Shown here in pieces: positions 1-11,807 of a stretch of DNA of 64,000 nt. The notes under the pieces are model-generated. The model ran no database searches. It saw only the letters and a program-made list of their open reading frames with translations, and was not told the DNA's origin. Within the stretch, counting starts at the first letter, position 1. Each line of letters opens with the position of its first letter. The DNA lies in NCBI RefSeq assembly GCF_003367395.1, contig NZ_CP031417.1:1488001-1552000 (forward strand). The letters run 5' to 3'. Position numbers and translations under genes: made by a program. Source of the DNA: Pseudolabrys taiwanensis. GTDB taxonomy: Bacteria > Pseudomonadota > Alphaproteobacteria > Rhizobiales > Xanthobacteraceae.

Positions 1-708
1 GTTGGCCTGCTGATACTGACGCAGGAAGGCGATGCCGAGGCCGCCCGGCTGGAACTGGAACACCATCTCGGGCTTGGCGGCGCGGATCTGCGCGAGTTCG
101 GCGGAGAAATCCGTCTGGTCGAGCTTAGTGTAGATCTCGCCGACGATCTTGCCCTTGAAGAAGCGCTTGAAGCCGGCGAGCGCGTCCTTACCGGCCTGAT
201 AGTTCGGCGCGAGGATGAAGGCCGTCTTGAAGCCGAGCTCGGTCGCGTTCTGGCCGGCGCTTTCGTGCAGGCTGTCGTTCTGCCAGGAGATCACATAGTA
301 GTTCTTGTTGCAGCCCTTGCCGGAGAAGGTCGAGGGCGCCGCGTTGGGGCTCACGTAGATGCCGCCGGCGTCCAGCACGTCCGGCACGACGGCGCCGGAC
401 ACGTTCGAGAACACGATGCCCGTGAACAACTTGATCTTGTCGTTCTTGAGCATCTTGTCGGCGATCTGCTTGCCCTGCCCCGGCTTGAGGCCGTCGTCTT
501 CCACCACGACTTCGACCGGAACGCCGCCGAGCTTGCCGCCCTGCATCTTGATCGCGAGATTGAAGGCGTCGCGGATATCCTGGCCGAGATAGCCGCCCGG
601 GCCCGACAGCGTGGTGATGAAGCCGACCTTGAGCGGCGTTTGCGCCAAGGCCCCCGCCCCGGCGGCCAAAGTCATCGCAGCGGCGCACGCTAGTGAAGCA
701 ACTCGCAT
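1..708 (-). CDS. Branched-chain-type ABC transporter substrate-binding protein (3' end outside window)
   Basis: The reading frame starts at ATG 708 and runs open for 236 codons off the left edge, so the C-terminal part is missing. A Sec signal (residues 1-22, ending near ALAQ) precedes KVGFITTLSGPGGYLG, the typical start of periplasmic LivJ/Leu-Ile-Val-type receptors (type 1 fold). It would bind a small acid or aromatic ligand in the periplasm for an ABC importer whose membrane parts are not in the window. It is the last visible gene of a leftward operon and closely resembles the complete receptor at 1711-2889, including DDGLKPGQGKQIA and APNYQAGKDA, so the two are recent paralogues. Confidence 0.88.
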   Translation of the reverse strand, partial: MRVASLACAAAMTLAAGAGALAQTPLKVGFITTLSGPGGYLGQDIRDAFNLAIKMQGGKLGGVPVEVVVEDDGLKPGQGKQIADKMLKNDKIKLFTGIVFSNVSGAVVPDVLDAGGIYVSPNAAPSTFSGKGCNKNYYVISWQNDSLHESAGQNATELGFKTAFILAPNYQAGKDALAGFKRFFKGKIVGEIYTKLDQTDFSAELAQIRAAKPEMVFQFQPGGLGIAFLRQYQQAN

Positions 709-769
709 CGATAGTCCCCTCTGATGATAGTCTTACCCGGCACCTGTCATTCCATGCGCAAGGCCTACG

Positions 770-1723
770 TCAAAGCGGCACGTACGTATAGCCCGCGCTG
801 GCCCGCTCGAAGCGGCCGAATACCGGCGTTGGAAAATGATACGGTGCAACGATTGTGCCACGGGCCACACAATCGTCGAGCAGACGGCGGCGCGTGGCAT
901 TGGCCATCGCCGGGTCCTGACAGAAATTCGATGTTGTCTCCGGATCGCTCAATTGCAGCGGGTGGTGAACGGCGTCCGCCAGGAACAATACTTCCGTGTC
1001 CTCCGCCTTAAGTCGTACGACCGCCATGCCCGGCGAATGCCCATGCGCCGGCTCGAGCGAGATGCCCGGCGCGATCTCGCTCGGCGTTGCCACCGTCTCC
1101 AACCGACCGCGTTCGACCAGCGGCGCGACGCTGTCGGCATAAGCGCCGTGCAACGTCTCGACGCCCTGGGTCTCGTAAAGCTTGCCCCAATGCGCCAGTT
1201 CGCCTTCCGGAGTCACGTAACGCGCCCGTGGAAAGGCCGGCACCCAGGCGCCGTCTTTGAGCACCGTGTTCCAGCCGACGTGGTCTGCGTGCAGATGCGT
1301 GTTGATGACGATGTCGAAGCGCTCCGGCGTAAACGACATCGCCGCCAACGCATCGAGAAATTTGCTCGTCCGCTTATGCCAACGCGGGCGATCGGGACGA
1401 TCCTTGTCATTGCCGATGCCGGCATCGACCAGCACCAACGCGTCCGGCGTCTCGACGACGTAGGAGTTGAAGCTGAGCAGCAGGCCCTCTTCCGCCACGT
1501 CGATCATGCCGGCGGGCGTATTGGCCGCCGCCCGCACCAGGGCATCACCTGTCATCGCCCGGAACATTGCGGTCGCCGGCCACTTCACACGGTCCATGTC
1601 GGCGATGCGATGAATGCGGTACGGCCCGATGTGCAGGCTGTGCACATCGAAGCCGAGGACGTCGCGCTGGGACTGTTCGATCACAGCGCGATTCGCATTG
1701 CTGGCCGCGCTCACAGTTTGCAC
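770..1723 (-). CDS. Metallo-beta-lactamase-fold hydrolase
   Basis: The 317-residue protein has the signature metal motif THLHADH at residues 142-148. A later His in AHGHSPG and an Asp in LADAVHHP complete a two-zinc site. No signal peptide is seen, so it is probably cytoplasmic. Family members hydrolyse thioesters, lactones or cyclic amides. Its place between two receptor genes and downstream of ring-attacking enzymes suggests it opens an ester, lactone or amide intermediate, but the substrate is unknown. The listed start is GTG 1723. A second GTG at 1714 overlaps the stop of the upstream receptor as GTGA and may be the real, translationally coupled start. Confidence 0.85.
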   Translation of the reverse strand: MQTVSAASNANRAVIEQSQRDVLGFDVHSLHIGPYRIHRIADMDRVKWPATAMFRAMTGDALVRAAANTPAGMIDVAEEGLLLSFNSYVVETPDALVLVDAGIGNDKDRPDRPRWHKRTSKFLDALAAMSFTPERFDIVINTHLHADHVGWNTVLKDGAWVPAFPRARYVTPEGELAHWGKLYETQGVETLHGAYADSVAPLVERGRLETVATPSEIAPGISLEPAHGHSPGMAVVRLKAEDTEVLFLADAVHHPLQLSDPETTSNFCQDPAMANATRRRLLDDCVARGTIVAPYHFPTPVFGRFERASAGYTYVPL

Positions 1724-2889
1724 TGCGCCGCGAAGGGATCGACGTAATTGCTCATGATCTTGCCCGTCGTCTTGAGCGTGAGCGCGCCGGAGGCATCCTT
1801 CTCGACCTTCATGGCGTACCAGTCCTGCACCGGGTGCTGATTGGCGCCGAACTTGAAGCTGCCGCGCGTCGCGTGGAAATCCGCCTTCAGCATCGCCGTG
1901 CGGAAAGCGGCCGCGTCGTCGATCTTGCCGCCGGTCTGCTTGAGCGCGGCATCGATCGCCAGCGCGGTGTCGTAGCCCTGGGCGGCATACATCGTCGGCA
2001 CACGGCCATAGGCCTTCGTGAACGCGGCAACGAACTCTTTGTTGGTGGCGTTGTCGAGATCGGCGTTCCAGTGCCCCGAGACATTGAGGCCGAGCGCGGC
2101 ATCGCCCACCGCCTTCAGGATCGCGTGGTCCATCGACGGCTCGGCCAGCACCATCGGAATGGTGCTGAGAAGACCGGCCTGCTGATACTGCCGCAGGAAG
2201 CTGATGCCCAGCCCGCCCGGGTGGAATTGAAACACGACATCCGGCTTGGCCGCGCGAATTTGCGCCATCTCGGCGGCGTAGTCGGTCTGGTCGAGCCGCG
2301 TATAGACCTCGCCGACAATCTCACCTTTGAAGAAGCGTTTGAAGCCCGCGATCGCATCCTTGCCGGCGGCATAGTTCGGCGCCAGCACGAAAGCGCGCTT
2401 GTAACCGAGTTCCGTCGCGTTACGGCCGGCGCTGCCCTGCATCGTGTCGGTCAGCCACGACATCACGAAGTAATTGCGGTTGCATTCCTTGCCGGCGAAT
2501 TCGGACGGACCCGCGTTCGGGCTGATGACGATCGCCCCGGCATCGAGCGCATCCGGCACCACCGCGCTGGCCACGTTCGAAAAGATGAGGCCGGTGATGA
2601 GCTTGATCTTCTCGTTCTTGAGCATGCGCTCGGCGATCTGCTTGCCCTGCCCGGGCTTGAGGCCGTCGTCCTCGACCAGCACGTCGACCGGCGCGCCGCC
2701 CAACTTGCCGTCCTGCTTCTTGACCAAAAGATTGAAGCCGTCGCGCACGTCCTGCCCGAGATATCCCGCCGGTCCCGACAAAGTGGTGATGAAACCGATC
2801 TTGACCGGCGATTGGGCCGCGGCGGGAAACGCCGAAGCCAAGCTCCCGAGCACGAGAGCAGAGAAAACGAAAGCACGCGACGACAGCAT
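1711..2889 (-). CDS. Branched-chain-type ABC transporter substrate-binding protein
   Basis: This complete periplasmic receptor (392 residues) has a signal peptide ending near FPAAAQ, then KIGFITTLSGPAGYLGQ and the long two-lobed Peripla_BP_6 fold. ATG 2889 is chosen because AAGGG lies nine bases upstream. An in-frame GTG at 2895 would add two residues. It shares most of its sequence with the truncated receptor at 1-708. Such receptors in catabolic operons often bind aromatic acids rather than amino acids. The permeases and ATPases of the transporter are not in the window and may lie beyond the left edge. It follows the dioxygenase gene after an 82-base gap. Confidence 0.92.
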   Translation of the reverse strand: MLSSRAFVFSALVLGSLASAFPAAAQSPVKIGFITTLSGPAGYLGQDVRDGFNLLVKKQDGKLGGAPVDVLVEDDGLKPGQGKQIAERMLKNEKIKLITGLIFSNVASAVVPDALDAGAIVISPNAGPSEFAGKECNRNYFVMSWLTDTMQGSAGRNATELGYKRAFVLAPNYAAGKDAIAGFKRFFKGEIVGEVYTRLDQTDYAAEMAQIRAAKPDVVFQFHPGGLGISFLRQYQQAGLLSTIPMVLAEPSMDHAILKAVGDAALGLNVSGHWNADLDNATNKEFVAAFTKAYGRVPTMYAAQGYDTALAIDAALKQTGGKIDDAAAFRTAMLKADFHATRGSFKFGANQHPVQDWYAMKVEKDASGALTLKTTGKIMSNYVDPFAAQCKL

Positions 2890-2971
2890 CAACACATTCC
2901 CTTATTTGGCTTCTGGCGCGGCCCTTCCAGCGTGAGGGCCGCGCGGTTGCGATGTAACAAACGAGTGGCGG

Positions 2972-5865
<2,894 letters not shown>

Positions 5866-5889
5866 TCAGCTGCCGATTACGGGACTAAT

Positions 5890-5936
5890 TTGTCTATATG
5901 ACAATGTCGTTTATTCGTATCTATTGATATGCAATA
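5890..5936. promoter_or_regulatory. Twin palindromes, probable LysR operator
   Basis: The AT-rich gap between two divergent genes holds two perfect 15-bp inverted repeats. TTGTC-N5-GACAA lies at 5890-5904 and TATTG-N5-CAATA at 5922-5936, with centres 32 bp apart (about three helical turns). The first contains the T-N11-A signature of LysR-family sites. LysR tetramers typically bind two such sites, so this is the likely control point for both the regulator and the hydroxylase operon. Confidence 0.6.
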
Positions 5937-5957
5937 CTTATAAGTAAGAGCCGCCTC

Positions 5958-6875
5958 GTGAACATCACCATCCGCCAAATCGAAGCTTTTCTGAAAGTCG
6001 CCGAATGCGGCAGCTTCACGCGCGCCGCGGAGCGGTTGCATGTGGCGCAACCGGCGCTGTCGCAGCATGTGCGCGATCTCGAGAGCGAGCTCGGCATCCG
6101 CCTGTTCGACCGCACCACCCGCCGCGTCGAACTGACCGAAGGCGGCCGCGAGTTTCGCAACACCGCCGCCAAGATCGTCGAAGACCTGGAGCTGGCCGCG
6201 CGCCATGCGCATGAACTCGCCACCCGCAAGCGCGGCAAGGTGACGATCGCGACGCCGCCTCTGCTCGCGGGCGCGATCCTGCCCTGGGCAATTGCCGACT
6301 TCCGAGCCGAGTTCCCCGGCATCCAAATCACGGTCGTGGAAGCGGGCGCCGACGAGATTGTCGCGCAGGTCCGCTCCGGCACCGTCGATTGCGGCTTCGG
6401 CACCTTTCGTGCCGGTGAGGATGGCATCGTCTCGACGCCGGTGACGAGCGATAGTCTGGCGCTGTTCTGCCCGCTCTCTCATCCTTTGGCGAAGAAGAAG
6501 CGCATCAACTGGAGCGAGTTGGAGAACCAGCCGTTGGTGACGCTCACCCGCGACAGCGGCATTCGCCTGCTGGTGGAGCTCGGCTGCGAAACCGCGCAGA
6601 TCGGCATGACGATCACGCATGAGGTGTCGCACGTGACGACCGCGCTGGCGATGGTCGAAGCGGGATTGGGCATCGCCGTGCTGCCGACGTATGCGCGCGT
6701 GGCGATGCGCCAGGGCGCGATCGCCGCCGTGCCAATGGCAAACCCGACCATCACGCGCGACATCGTGCTGATTACGCCGGCCGGGCGCTCGGTCTCCCCC
6801 GCCCTGTCGAGTTTCGCGCGCGCGCTGACGAAGCGGACGATCGCGACCTTCCCGCCCAAGCCGAAGCGCGCCTAA
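5958..6875 (+). CDS. LysR-family transcriptional regulator
   Basis: The 305-residue protein has the N-terminal winged helix-turn-helix (residues 4-63, with the recognition segment around VAQPALSQHVRDLE) and a periplasmic-binding-protein-like effector domain from about residue 90. The start is GTG 5958. It is transcribed away from the molybdenum hydroxylase operon and is the obvious candidate regulator of it, sensing a pathway intermediate. Its stop overlaps the flagellin stop by four bases in convergent orientation. Confidence 0.93.
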   Translation: MNITIRQIEAFLKVAECGSFTRAAERLHVAQPALSQHVRDLESELGIRLFDRTTRRVELTEGGREFRNTAAKIVEDLELAARHAHELATRKRGKVTIATPPLLAGAILPWAIADFRAEFPGIQITVVEAGADEIVAQVRSGTVDCGFGTFRAGEDGIVSTPVTSDSLALFCPLSHPLAKKKRINWSELENQPLVTLTRDSGIRLLVELGCETAQIGMTITHEVSHVTTALAMVEAGLGIAVLPTYARVAMRQGAIAAVPMANPTITRDIVLITPAGRSVSPALSSFARALTKRTIATFPPKPKRA

Positions 6876-8350
6876 CGAAACAACTGCAGCACCGTCTGGT
6901 CGCCCTGGGTCGACAGCGACAACGCCGTGAGTGCCAGGCCCTGCCGCGTCTGCAACGCGAGCAGATTAGCCCCCTCCTCGTTGGTGTCGGCGAGCACGAG
7001 GCCGTCAGCAGCGCCTTGCAGCGTGTTGATCATATTGTTGGTGAAGGTTTGCCGTATCTGCAGTGTGCCGAGATTGGCGCCGAGACTCGCCGCCTGCTGA
7101 CGTAAAGTCGCGAGCGCGGCATCGAGGCCCGGCATGAGGCCGTCGATCACGCCATTCGATTGAAAGTCGTTGCCGGACGCCGCTGTCAGATTGAGTCCGC
7201 CCGCGCTCACGCCAAAACCCGACACCGTCAGCGTACTGCTGCCGCTTTCGTTGAAGGTTGTGACAAGGCTATCACCGTTGAGGAGATTGATGCCGCCGAA
7301 CGACGCGTCGCCCGCCATCTGATCGATCTGCTGCAGCAGCGCATTATATTGTTCCTGGGCTGCGGCCCGGATCGGATCCGGCGTCGGCGCATTCACCGTG
7401 CCGTAGTCCGTGCCGGCGGCCGGCAGGCCGAGCACGGCCAGTGCGCTGCCGCTGGTCGTCAGCGAATTGGCATGGGCGACGGTGCCTGGCACGCCAATGC
7501 TCAGACCTGTTCCGTTCAACGATGCCGAGACGCCGACGCCGCCGAGCGCGCTCTGCAATTCGGCAAGCGTCGAGATCTGGCCGGCGCCGGTGCCGAAGGC
7601 CACCGTCTTGGCGCCGCCGCCATTGGCCTGCACCGTCATGCTCGTGCCGGACAAACCGCCGACCGCCTGCAACAGGTTGGTCGAAGTGCCGCTCAAGCCA
7701 TCGATGCCGACCGCTGTCGCCGCCGCCGATGAGAGCACCTGAAAGCTGGTGTCGCTGCTGGTCGCGGTGAGCTTGACGAATGTGCCGCTGGCATCGAGCG
7801 AGGCGCGCACCGCGCCATTCAATCCCGCGGTGCTGTTGATGGCGTTGATGATCGTATTGGTACCGACGTTGCCGGCCGGCGCGGCCACCGTATAGGTCGT
7901 GGCGCCGACCTGGATCTTCAGCCCGCTGATATTCGCCTGAAACGCACCGGACACGTCGACATTGCCCGTGACGCTGCCGACCGTCTCGCCGCTGATGTCG
8001 GTCGAGCCGGTCTGTGCGATCGCGTCGTAGCTCGTCTGCGCCAGCGGCGCCTGCCGCGCCTGGAGGGCCAGCGACTTCGCCGCCTGCACGAGCTTGACGA
8101 TGCCGCCGATGCCGGTGCTGGCCGCCTTCAGCGTCTCCAGCGACTGGCTCACGCGGTCGACCAGTGCGCTCAGGTCGCCGGCGCGGGCATCCAGCGCCCT
8201 CGCGGTGAAGTAACTCGACGGCTTGTCGAGCGCGCTGTTGACCTTCTTGCCGGTCGCCAGACGGTTCTGCACGGTCGTCGTGTCGGCCGCCGCATTCTGC
8301 AGCGACAGCAATATCCCTCGCACGCCCCGCGACAACACAAGGTCCGACAT
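6872..8350 (-). CDS. Flagellin
   Basis: The 492-residue protein has the conserved coiled-coil N-terminal D0/D1 region (residues 1 to about 135, with RLATGKKVNSALD) and the matching C-terminal region (last about 90 residues, ending DQTVLQLFR). A Thr/Ser/Gly-rich variable middle includes a segment like the DUF1522 insert of rhizobial flagellins. It forms the extracellular filament. No signal peptide is present, as expected for flagellar type III export. ATG 8350 is chosen over GTG 8362 because a GGTGGGGGG run lies just upstream. No other flagellar gene is in the window, so this is an isolated flagellin copy. Confidence 0.9.
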   Translation of the reverse strand: MSDLVLSRGVRGILLSLQNAAADTTTVQNRLATGKKVNSALDKPSSYFTARALDARAGDLSALVDRVSQSLETLKAASTGIGGIVKLVQAAKSLALQARQAPLAQTSYDAIAQTGSTDISGETVGSVTGNVDVSGAFQANISGLKIQVGATTYTVAAPAGNVGTNTIINAINSTAGLNGAVRASLDASGTFVKLTATSSDTSFQVLSSAAATAVGIDGLSGTSTNLLQAVGGLSGTSMTVQANGGGAKTVAFGTGAGQISTLAELQSALGGVGVSASLNGTGLSIGVPGTVAHANSLTTSGSALAVLGLPAAGTDYGTVNAPTPDPIRAAAQEQYNALLQQIDQMAGDASFGGINLLNGDSLVTTFNESGSSTLTVSGFGVSAGGLNLTAASGNDFQSNGVIDGLMPGLDAALATLRQQAASLGANLGTLQIRQTFTNNMINTLQGAADGLVLADTNEEGANLLALQTRQGLALTALSLSTQGDQTVLQLFR

Positions 8351-8606
8351 ACAGCCCCCCACCGGCTTTTAGCGGAAGCTGCTCAATGAGCGGTAAAGGG
8401 ATGGAACTCGTCTCTCGATGATCGCCGCTCCCCGGGCAAGAAGCCGCCTTCACCGCTCCATCACCCTTCGGAACCGGCGAACCGCACCATCGGAATAGCA
8501 GGCATACGCGCCGCAAGGGATTCTTAACGTAGAAGTTACATTTACCGTCGGCCGCCAGGGCTATGGTCGCGTTGTACTCCCCAAGGCACGGAGGGAGCGG
8601 ACGATC

Positions 8607-8753
8607 ATGGTCATCAAAGGCTGGAATATCGGTGAGATGCTGCGGCGTGACGCGAGCTATTTCGCGCAGGCGGCGGTCGCCGTTGTGTTCGTATGCTTCG
8701 CCGTCGTGGTTTTGGCCGCCGCCGTCGTCGACCTGCTGGCGCTCCGCTACTGA
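8607..8753 (+). CDS. Small single-pass membrane protein
   Basis: This is an open frame of 48 codons from ATG 8607 with GGAGGG ten bases upstream. The product starts MVIKGWNIGEMLRRD, then has one strongly hydrophobic segment (about residues 20-44, AVVFVCFAVVVLAAAVV) and a short tail ending LALRY. It is too short for family assignment and I do not recognise it. The clean ribosome site and obvious transmembrane helix make it a plausible real gene. It lies divergent from the flagellin and convergent with the MarR gene. Confidence 0.55.
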   Translation: MVIKGWNIGEMLRRDASYFAQAAVAVVFVCFAVVVLAAAVVDLLALRY

Positions 8754-8781
8754 CGCGCGCCGTCACGTCACGCGTGTCCGG

Positions 8782-9243
8782 TCAGCCTGCCAGCCGCTGC
8801 GGCACCCGCGACGCTTCGTTGTTCAACTCGACAAGCTGCTCCAACAGTTCCACCAGCCGGTCCCGGTCGGCCGGCTTCAGTGGCTCGAGGATGCGATCCT
8901 GCGCGCGTAGCACGGCCGCCTCCGCCCGCTTCACCAGCGCAGTACCGGACGCCGACAGCTTGAGGACCTTGATGCGTTTGTCCTCGGGCGAGGCATAGCG
9001 CGTCACCAGCTTGCGCGCCTCCAGCCGCTCCAGCACATTGCCAAGCGTCGAGCGATCGAAGGCGATGGTCGCCGAAAGCCGGGTAGCGTCGGTGCCCGGA
9101 TTCTCGCGGATGGCAACCAGAGCCGCGTACTGCACCGGCGTAAGGTCGAAAGCGGCGCATTCTTCCATGAAGATCGCCACCGCAATCTGCTGCGCCCGCC
9201 GGATGAGATGCCCCGGCTTTGAATGCAAATCCTTTAATCGCAT
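8782..9243 (-). CDS. MarR-family transcriptional regulator
   Basis: The 153-residue protein starts MRLKDLHSKPGH at ATG 9243. The MarR winged helix covers about residues 30-110, with TRLSATIAFDRSTLGNVLERL as the recognition region and SPEDKRIKVLKLS as the wing. MarR proteins are usually repressors released by aromatic ligands. It is the last gene of a leftward set with gentisate dioxygenase and 3-hydroxybenzoate hydroxylase and probably represses that set, the likely target being the inverted repeat at 11682-11730. A longer upstream open frame is not needed and shows no family similarity. Confidence 0.9.
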   Translation of the reverse strand: MRLKDLHSKPGHLIRRAQQIAVAIFMEECAAFDLTPVQYAALVAIRENPGTDATRLSATIAFDRSTLGNVLERLEARKLVTRYASPEDKRIKVLKLSASGTALVKRAEAAVLRAQDRILEPLKPADRDRLVELLEQLVELNNEASRVPQRLAG

Positions 9244-9276
9244 CAATCGGCTCCGCCAGCCGGCGCTCCCGCCTGC

Positions 9277-9300
9277 AATGCCCGGTTGGTACCGGACATT
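9277..9300. repeat. Inverted repeat ahead of the MarR gene
   Basis: AATGCCCGGT (9277-9286) and ACCGGACATT (9291-9300) pair at nine of ten positions around a 4-base TGGT loop, in the 88-base gap between gentisate dioxygenase and the MarR gene. There is no T-run after it on either strand, so an operator or RNA-processing hairpin is more likely than a terminator. Confidence 0.4.
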
Positions 9301-9331
9301 GCCGCGAAAAGCAAAAGCGGTCGGATAGGCC

Positions 9332-10375
9332 CTAGTGGAAGACTTCGAAGAAACCGAGCTTGCGCTGCATCGGCGCATCGTCGACCTGGAACAGGAAGGC
9401 CGGCTTCTGCGTCGAGCGATTGGCGATGCGGATCTTGGCGTGCGTCGGCACAGCCAAGGTGTCGCTGGCATCGGCGCTCAAGCTGACGCCATCCACCTCG
9501 GCGTCCACCGCGCCCTCGACCACATGCAGCACCGCCGAGGCCGACCGGCGTGCCGGCGCCGCGGCCTCGCCCGGCCGCAACATGATCGCCGAGAAGCCCA
9601 GCACCGGCAGACACTCGGCTCCGGTCTCGGGATTAACATAAGCAAGATGCACCATCTCCGAGGCCTCGGTGACGGCTGCCATTGCCAGCAGCGCCTCGCG
9701 CACGTCCCGCCACGGATAGCGCAGCAGAGGATAGTTGGCGCGCGGCCCACTCAAGGCGCGGTAGGGCACAAGGCCGGCGCGCCGATAATGCGTCTGCGAA
9801 CTGTCCGGCTGGTTGCGCACGGTCTGCGGCGGCCCTTCGAGCGCATAAGACGCTTCCTGCGCGAACACCGTCGGCAGATCGAGCGCATCGAGCCAGATCA
9901 CCGGGCCCGTGCCCTCGTGGCGATGTTCGTGCCACAGCAACGACGGCGTCAGGATCAGGTCGCCGCGCTCCATCGGCAGCTTCTCGCCGTCGACGATGGT
10001 GTAGCCGCCCTCGCCTTCGACGACGAAACGCACCGCGCTCGGCGTGTGCCGGTGATTGGGCGCGGTCTCGCGCGGCAGGATGAGTTGCAGACCGATATAG
10101 ATCGAGGGCGTCGCCTGCATGTTCTCAAGACCGAGGCCAGGGTTGGCGAGCACCAGCACCCGACGCTCGGCCTTTTCGATCGGCGTCAGCTCACCGGCTT
10201 CGATGAGGCGCGGCCGCACGTCGGCATAGTGCCAGACGACCGGCTGCGTGCGGCGGAACGGCGCGCCGTGCGGCAATGCCTTGCGCAGGCTCGGCCACAA
10301 CGGCACCAGGTTCTTCGCCGCGAGCCCTTCGACATAGGACGCGGGCAATTCGCTCAACGTACCGAGCGCGCTCAT
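9332..10375 (-). CDS. Gentisate 1,2-dioxygenase
   Basis: This bicupin of 347 residues opens the gentisate ring to maleylpyruvate with Fe(II) and O2. The first cupin carries [11 protein letters not shown], giving ligands H108 and H110, and H149 follows in LLWHEHRH. The second cupin, from about residue 255, lacks a clear metal site, as is usual. The start at ATG 10375 is preceded by GGAGGAAG at good spacing. It lies 31 bases downstream of the 3-hydroxybenzoate hydroxylase gene, so the two form one transcription unit making and cleaving gentisate. The next enzymes, maleylpyruvate isomerase and fumarylpyruvate hydrolase, are not recognisable nearby. Confidence 0.93.
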   Translation of the reverse strand: MSALGTLSELPASYVEGLAAKNLVPLWPSLRKALPHGAPFRRTQPVVWHYADVRPRLIEAGELTPIEKAERRVLVLANPGLGLENMQATPSIYIGLQLILPRETAPNHRHTPSAVRFVVEGEGGYTIVDGEKLPMERGDLILTPSLLWHEHRHEGTGPVIWLDALDLPTVFAQEASYALEGPPQTVRNQPDSSQTHYRRAGLVPYRALSGPRANYPLLRYPWRDVREALLAMAAVTEASEMVHLAYVNPETGAECLPVLGFSAIMLRPGEAAAPARRSASAVLHVVEGAVDAEVDGVSLSADASDTLAVPTHAKIRIANRSTQKPAFLFQVDDAPMQRKLGFFEVFH

Positions 10376-10406
10376 TGGGCTTCCTCCACCGGCTTGTTCG
10401 TTGGGC

Positions 10407-11633
10407 TTAGGCTGCGGCACGCTGCTGGCCGGCACCGGTCAGGCCGTTGCCGCCATAGATCCAGGCCACGCTCGAATAGAACTGCTCCGGCGTCTTGGTC
10501 TTGAGCCAGGCGTTGCGCACGAGCCGCTCGACGCCGTCGGCGTGATAGATGCGGCCGAGTTCGCGCGACGAAAGCACGACGCGATAAGCGCGCGGAATGC
10601 GCTCCTCCTGATAGGCCTGGAAGGCGGCCGCGACATCGCCGCCGGTCTTCTCGACCTTGTCGGCAAGGCACACCGCGTCTTCCATCGCCATGCAGGCGCC
10701 TTGCGCGAAGTATTGATAGGTCGGATGCGCGGCGTCGCCGAGCAGCGCGATGCGCCCGTCGACCCAGTTCGGGATCGGATCGCGATCGCCCAGCACCCAG
10801 CGTCGCCATTCGGTCGGCACTTCCAAGAGCTTGCGCGCCTTCGGCACTATGTGGGCGAAGCGGCTGAGCACCTCCTCGCGCGTGCCCGGCTCGTTGCTGC
10901 CGACGTTCGCCTGGTCGGTGACGAAGGTCGCCACCAGATTGAAGCTGCGCCAGCCCTGCAGCGGATAATGCACCATGTGGCACTTGGGACCCGCCCACAA
11001 TGTCGCCGCGTTCCAGCGCAGATCCTCCGGCATCTGCTCGATCGGCAACACGGCGCGATAGGCGACGTGGCCGGAGACGCGCAGCGGATCGTTCGCACCG
11101 GCCGTCACGTGCTCGCGCACCTTGGACCGCACCCCGTCGGCGCCGATGACGGCATCGGCCTCGTAGGTGTTGCCGGCCGCGGTCACCACCTTGGCGCCGG
11201 ACGCCGTGTTCTCGCAGGCGATCACCCGCTCCTTGTTGACCAAGGTGATCAGTTCGTGCGCGCGGCAGGCGTCGAGAAAGGCGCCGTGCAGATCGGCGCG
11301 ATGGATCACGGCATAAGGATTGCCGCAATATTTGCGGAAGGCATCGCCCAACGGCCCGTAGAACACCTGCTCGCCGGTCATGCCATCCATCATGATCAGC
11401 GCGTCGACATAGACCGCCCGTGCGCGGCCGACATCGCCGATGCCGAGATAGTCCATGGCGTGAAACGCGTTGGGTCCGATCTGGATACCGGCACCGATCT
11501 CGCCGAACTTCTCGGCCTGTTCGAGCACGGTGACACGGCAGCCCTTGCGCGCCAGGCCGAGCGCCGCGGCCAACCCGCCAATACCGCCGCCGGCAACAAC
11601 GACGGACGACTTCGCACCTTGACGATGGGGCAT
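10407..11633 (-). CDS. FAD-dependent 3-hydroxybenzoate 6-hydroxylase-type monooxygenase
   Basis: This 408-residue class A flavoprotein monooxygenase has the dinucleotide motif GGGIGG near residue 15, the DG motif in [11 protein letters not shown] and the GD motif in [17 protein letters not shown]. The pairing with gentisate dioxygenase makes 3-hydroxybenzoate to gentisate the likely reaction, using NADH and O2; salicylate 5-hydroxylation normally uses other enzymes. ATG 11633 is chosen because GGAGGAGAGG sits directly upstream. It is the first gene of the unit and lies behind a strong inverted repeat. Confidence 0.88.
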   Translation of the reverse strand: MPHRQGAKSSVVVAGGGIGGLAAALGLARKGCRVTVLEQAEKFGEIGAGIQIGPNAFHAMDYLGIGDVGRARAVYVDALIMMDGMTGEQVFYGPLGDAFRKYCGNPYAVIHRADLHGAFLDACRAHELITLVNKERVIACENTASGAKVVTAAGNTYEADAVIGADGVRSKVREHVTAGANDPLRVSGHVAYRAVLPIEQMPEDLRWNAATLWAGPKCHMVHYPLQGWRSFNLVATFVTDQANVGSNEPGTREEVLSRFAHIVPKARKLLEVPTEWRRWVLGDRDPIPNWVDGRIALLGDAAHPTYQYFAQGACMAMEDAVCLADKVEKTGGDVAAAFQAYQEERIPRAYRVVLSSRELGRIYHADGVERLVRNAWLKTKTPEQFYSSVAWIYGGNGLTGAGQQRAAA

Positions 11634-11681
11634 GGCCTCTCCTCCGCTTCCGGCCGCGCCTTGATCAGCGCGACTCCAGTT

Positions 11682-11730
11682 TGACAGCATACGTTCAATT
11701 ATCGAAGCATTTCGACCGTATACTGTCAAT
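11682..11730. promoter_or_regulatory. Operator-like inverted repeat upstream of gentisate operon
   Basis: TTGACAGCATACG (11682-11694) and CGTATACTGTCAA (11718-11730) are inverted copies with one mismatch in 13 bases, 36 bp centre to centre, about 50-100 bases upstream of the hydroxylase ATG in an AT-rich island. Each arm is itself partly palindromic (TTGA-N10-TCAA for the first). TTGACA in the proper orientation could also serve as a -35 box. The likely binder is the MarR protein encoded in the same unit. Confidence 0.6.
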
Positions 11731-11807
11731 CTAATTGGACGGCCCCGCCGATACGGAATACTACGTAGTGCAACGCAGCGAGGGCCAGGATCGGCGCGGC
11801 GGAGCGT

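Noticed and set aside
8351..8606. Sigma-28 or sigma-54 promoter for the flagellin
   Set aside because: I could not find a convincing TAAA-N15-GCCGATAA or TGGCAC-N5-TTGC match in this gap and see no other feature in it.
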